DNA from: Blautia sp. SC05B48 | Lineage (GTDB): Bacteria > Bacillota > Clostridia > Lachnospirales > Lachnospiraceae | Direction: 5' to 3' | Length of the DNA: 64,000 nucleotides | Assembly (NCBI RefSeq): GCF_005848555.1 | Contig: NZ_CP040518.1 | Coordinates: 1,549,001-1,613,000 of the forward strand | In this document: piece by piece, positions 63,526 through 64,000 of the stretch | Numbering within the stretch: position 1 is the first letter of the stretch | Layout of the letters: each line of letters opens with the position of its first letter | The notes under the pieces: model-generated | What the model saw: only the letters and a program-made list of their open reading frames with translations | Told to the model about the DNA's origin: nothing | Databases searched by the model: none | Translations under genes and position numbers: made by a program

Positions 63526-64000
63526 ATGGGAATTTTGATAGAGAATCTTTCGTTTCACTATACAGGGACACCTGTGCTGGATCAGGTGAACCTGGAGGTG
63601 AAGGATGGCGATTATGCCATCCTTACCGGTGAAAACGGAAGTGGAAAAAGTACATTTCTGAAGCTTCTTCTGGGTGAACTGAAGGCTCAGGAGGGAAGTA
63701 TTACCGTAAATGGAAAAGATATTTCTGCCACATTCGGAAAGGGAGATCTGGGATATGTTCCACAGAACAGTATCAGCAGAAACCAGAATTTTCCGGCGAC
63801 TGTGGAAGAGATCATGATGACAGGCGTGTATTCCTCTTCCTGGAAGGCACGTTTTCGGGCAAAAAAAGAGATCCCGCGCTTGAAAGCCGCACTTGCGGAG
63901 ATGGAAATGGAAGAGTTCTGGAAAAGAAGGATCGGAGATCTTTCCGGCGGACAGCAGCAGAGGGTTATGCTGGCACGTGCACTGGCAGGAAAACCGAAGA
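63526..64000 (+). CDS. znuC: Zinc ABC transporter ATP-binding protein, 3' end cut
   Basis: First 158 codons of an ABC ATPase; runs off the right edge. Walker A GENGSGKST at about residue 36, Q-loop YVPQNS, and the ABC signature LSGGQQQRVMLARAL near residue 138. Starts 39 bases after znuA with AAAAAAGGAG. A membrane subunit gene would be expected beyond the window. Confidence 0.93.
   Translation, partial: MGILIENLSFHYTGTPVLDQVNLEVKDGDYAILTGENGSGKSTFLKLLLGELKAQEGSITVNGKDISATFGKGDLGYVPQNSISRNQNFPATVEEIMMTGVYSSSWKARFRAKKEIPRLKAALAEMEMEEFWKRRIGDLSGGQQQRVMLARALAGKPK

Noticed and set aside
1-64000. CRISPR arrays, rRNA and tRNA genes.
   Set aside because: No regularly spaced repeats, no rRNA-like conserved stretches and no cloverleaf with a CCA-type end were noticed; a tRNA scan would be needed to exclude one fully.

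Overview
The window looks like a chromosome segment of a gut anaerobe of the Clostridia, most likely a Lachnospiraceae relative. The base composition is AT-rich, Shine-Dalgarno sites are strong (GGAGG/AGGAG), and the gene content is typical of that group: EFR1-type ferrodoxin, anaerobic sulfite reductase asrABC, hybrid cluster protein, many MATE exporters, YolD next to a Y-family polymerase, RecD2, and HD-GYP/GGDEF enzymes. Assignment is by protein resemblance only. No rRNA, tRNA or CRISPR array was seen.

Layout. (1) 1-31 kb is an accessory, much-recombined region. Intact small genes (acetyltransferases, VOC proteins, XRE regulators, MBL-fold proteins, peptide deformylase, YaiI, an ArsC-like protein, Y-family polymerase plus YolD, AraC regulator) alternate with gene scraps: AAA_14/DUF4143 ATPase, SDR, MATE, NUDIX, methyltransferase, DUF1349 and FMN reductase pieces. 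Several genes occur as near-identical pairs (XRE at 7.9 and 29.3 kb, MBL at 27.4 and 34.2 kb, GNAT at 0 and 30.6 kb). (2) 18447-24880 is a composite transposon: two copies of one IS4-superfamily element (1329 bp each, YREK signature) in inverted orientation around a ribosomal-protection tetracycline resistance gene, two GNAT genes and a truncated XRE gene. It lies between 7-bp target duplications inside a hybrid sensor kinase gene; removing it restores one 671-residue frame. (3) A 164-nt element occurs three times (1577, 16918, 26068), each time at the same distance before the start codon of a different gene, with conserved and partly covarying pairing. It looks like a structured RNA leader of unknown identity. 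(4) 31-34 kb: purine nucleoside phosphorylase, deoB and deoC (deoxynucleoside salvage). (5) 34-43 kb: MBL protein, a RecD2 helicase with a fused DUF4186 domain, Lrp regulator, MATE exporter, hydroxyacid dehydrogenase, MFS transporter and AraC regulator. The MFS/AraC block is bracketed by a 24-bp direct repeat taken from the 3' end of hcp. (6) 43-49 kb: hcp, two Crp/Fnr regulators and asrABC, a nitrosative-stress and sulfite-reduction cluster with a CRP-like palindrome about 41.5 bases before a predicted start. (7) 49-58 kb: GNAT, two c-di-GMP enzymes and two MATE exporters. (8) 58-64 kb: small proteins, an azlD remnant, a CoA-acylating-type aldehyde dehydrogenase, a DeoR regulator, and a Fur-family regulator/znuA/znuC zinc-uptake operon running off the right edge.

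The strongest candidates for something undescribed are the three-copy pseudoknotted leader and a GC-rich chain of hairpins at 8.9-9.1 kb. The best-supported structural result is the composite tet transposon with its reconstructed target gene.
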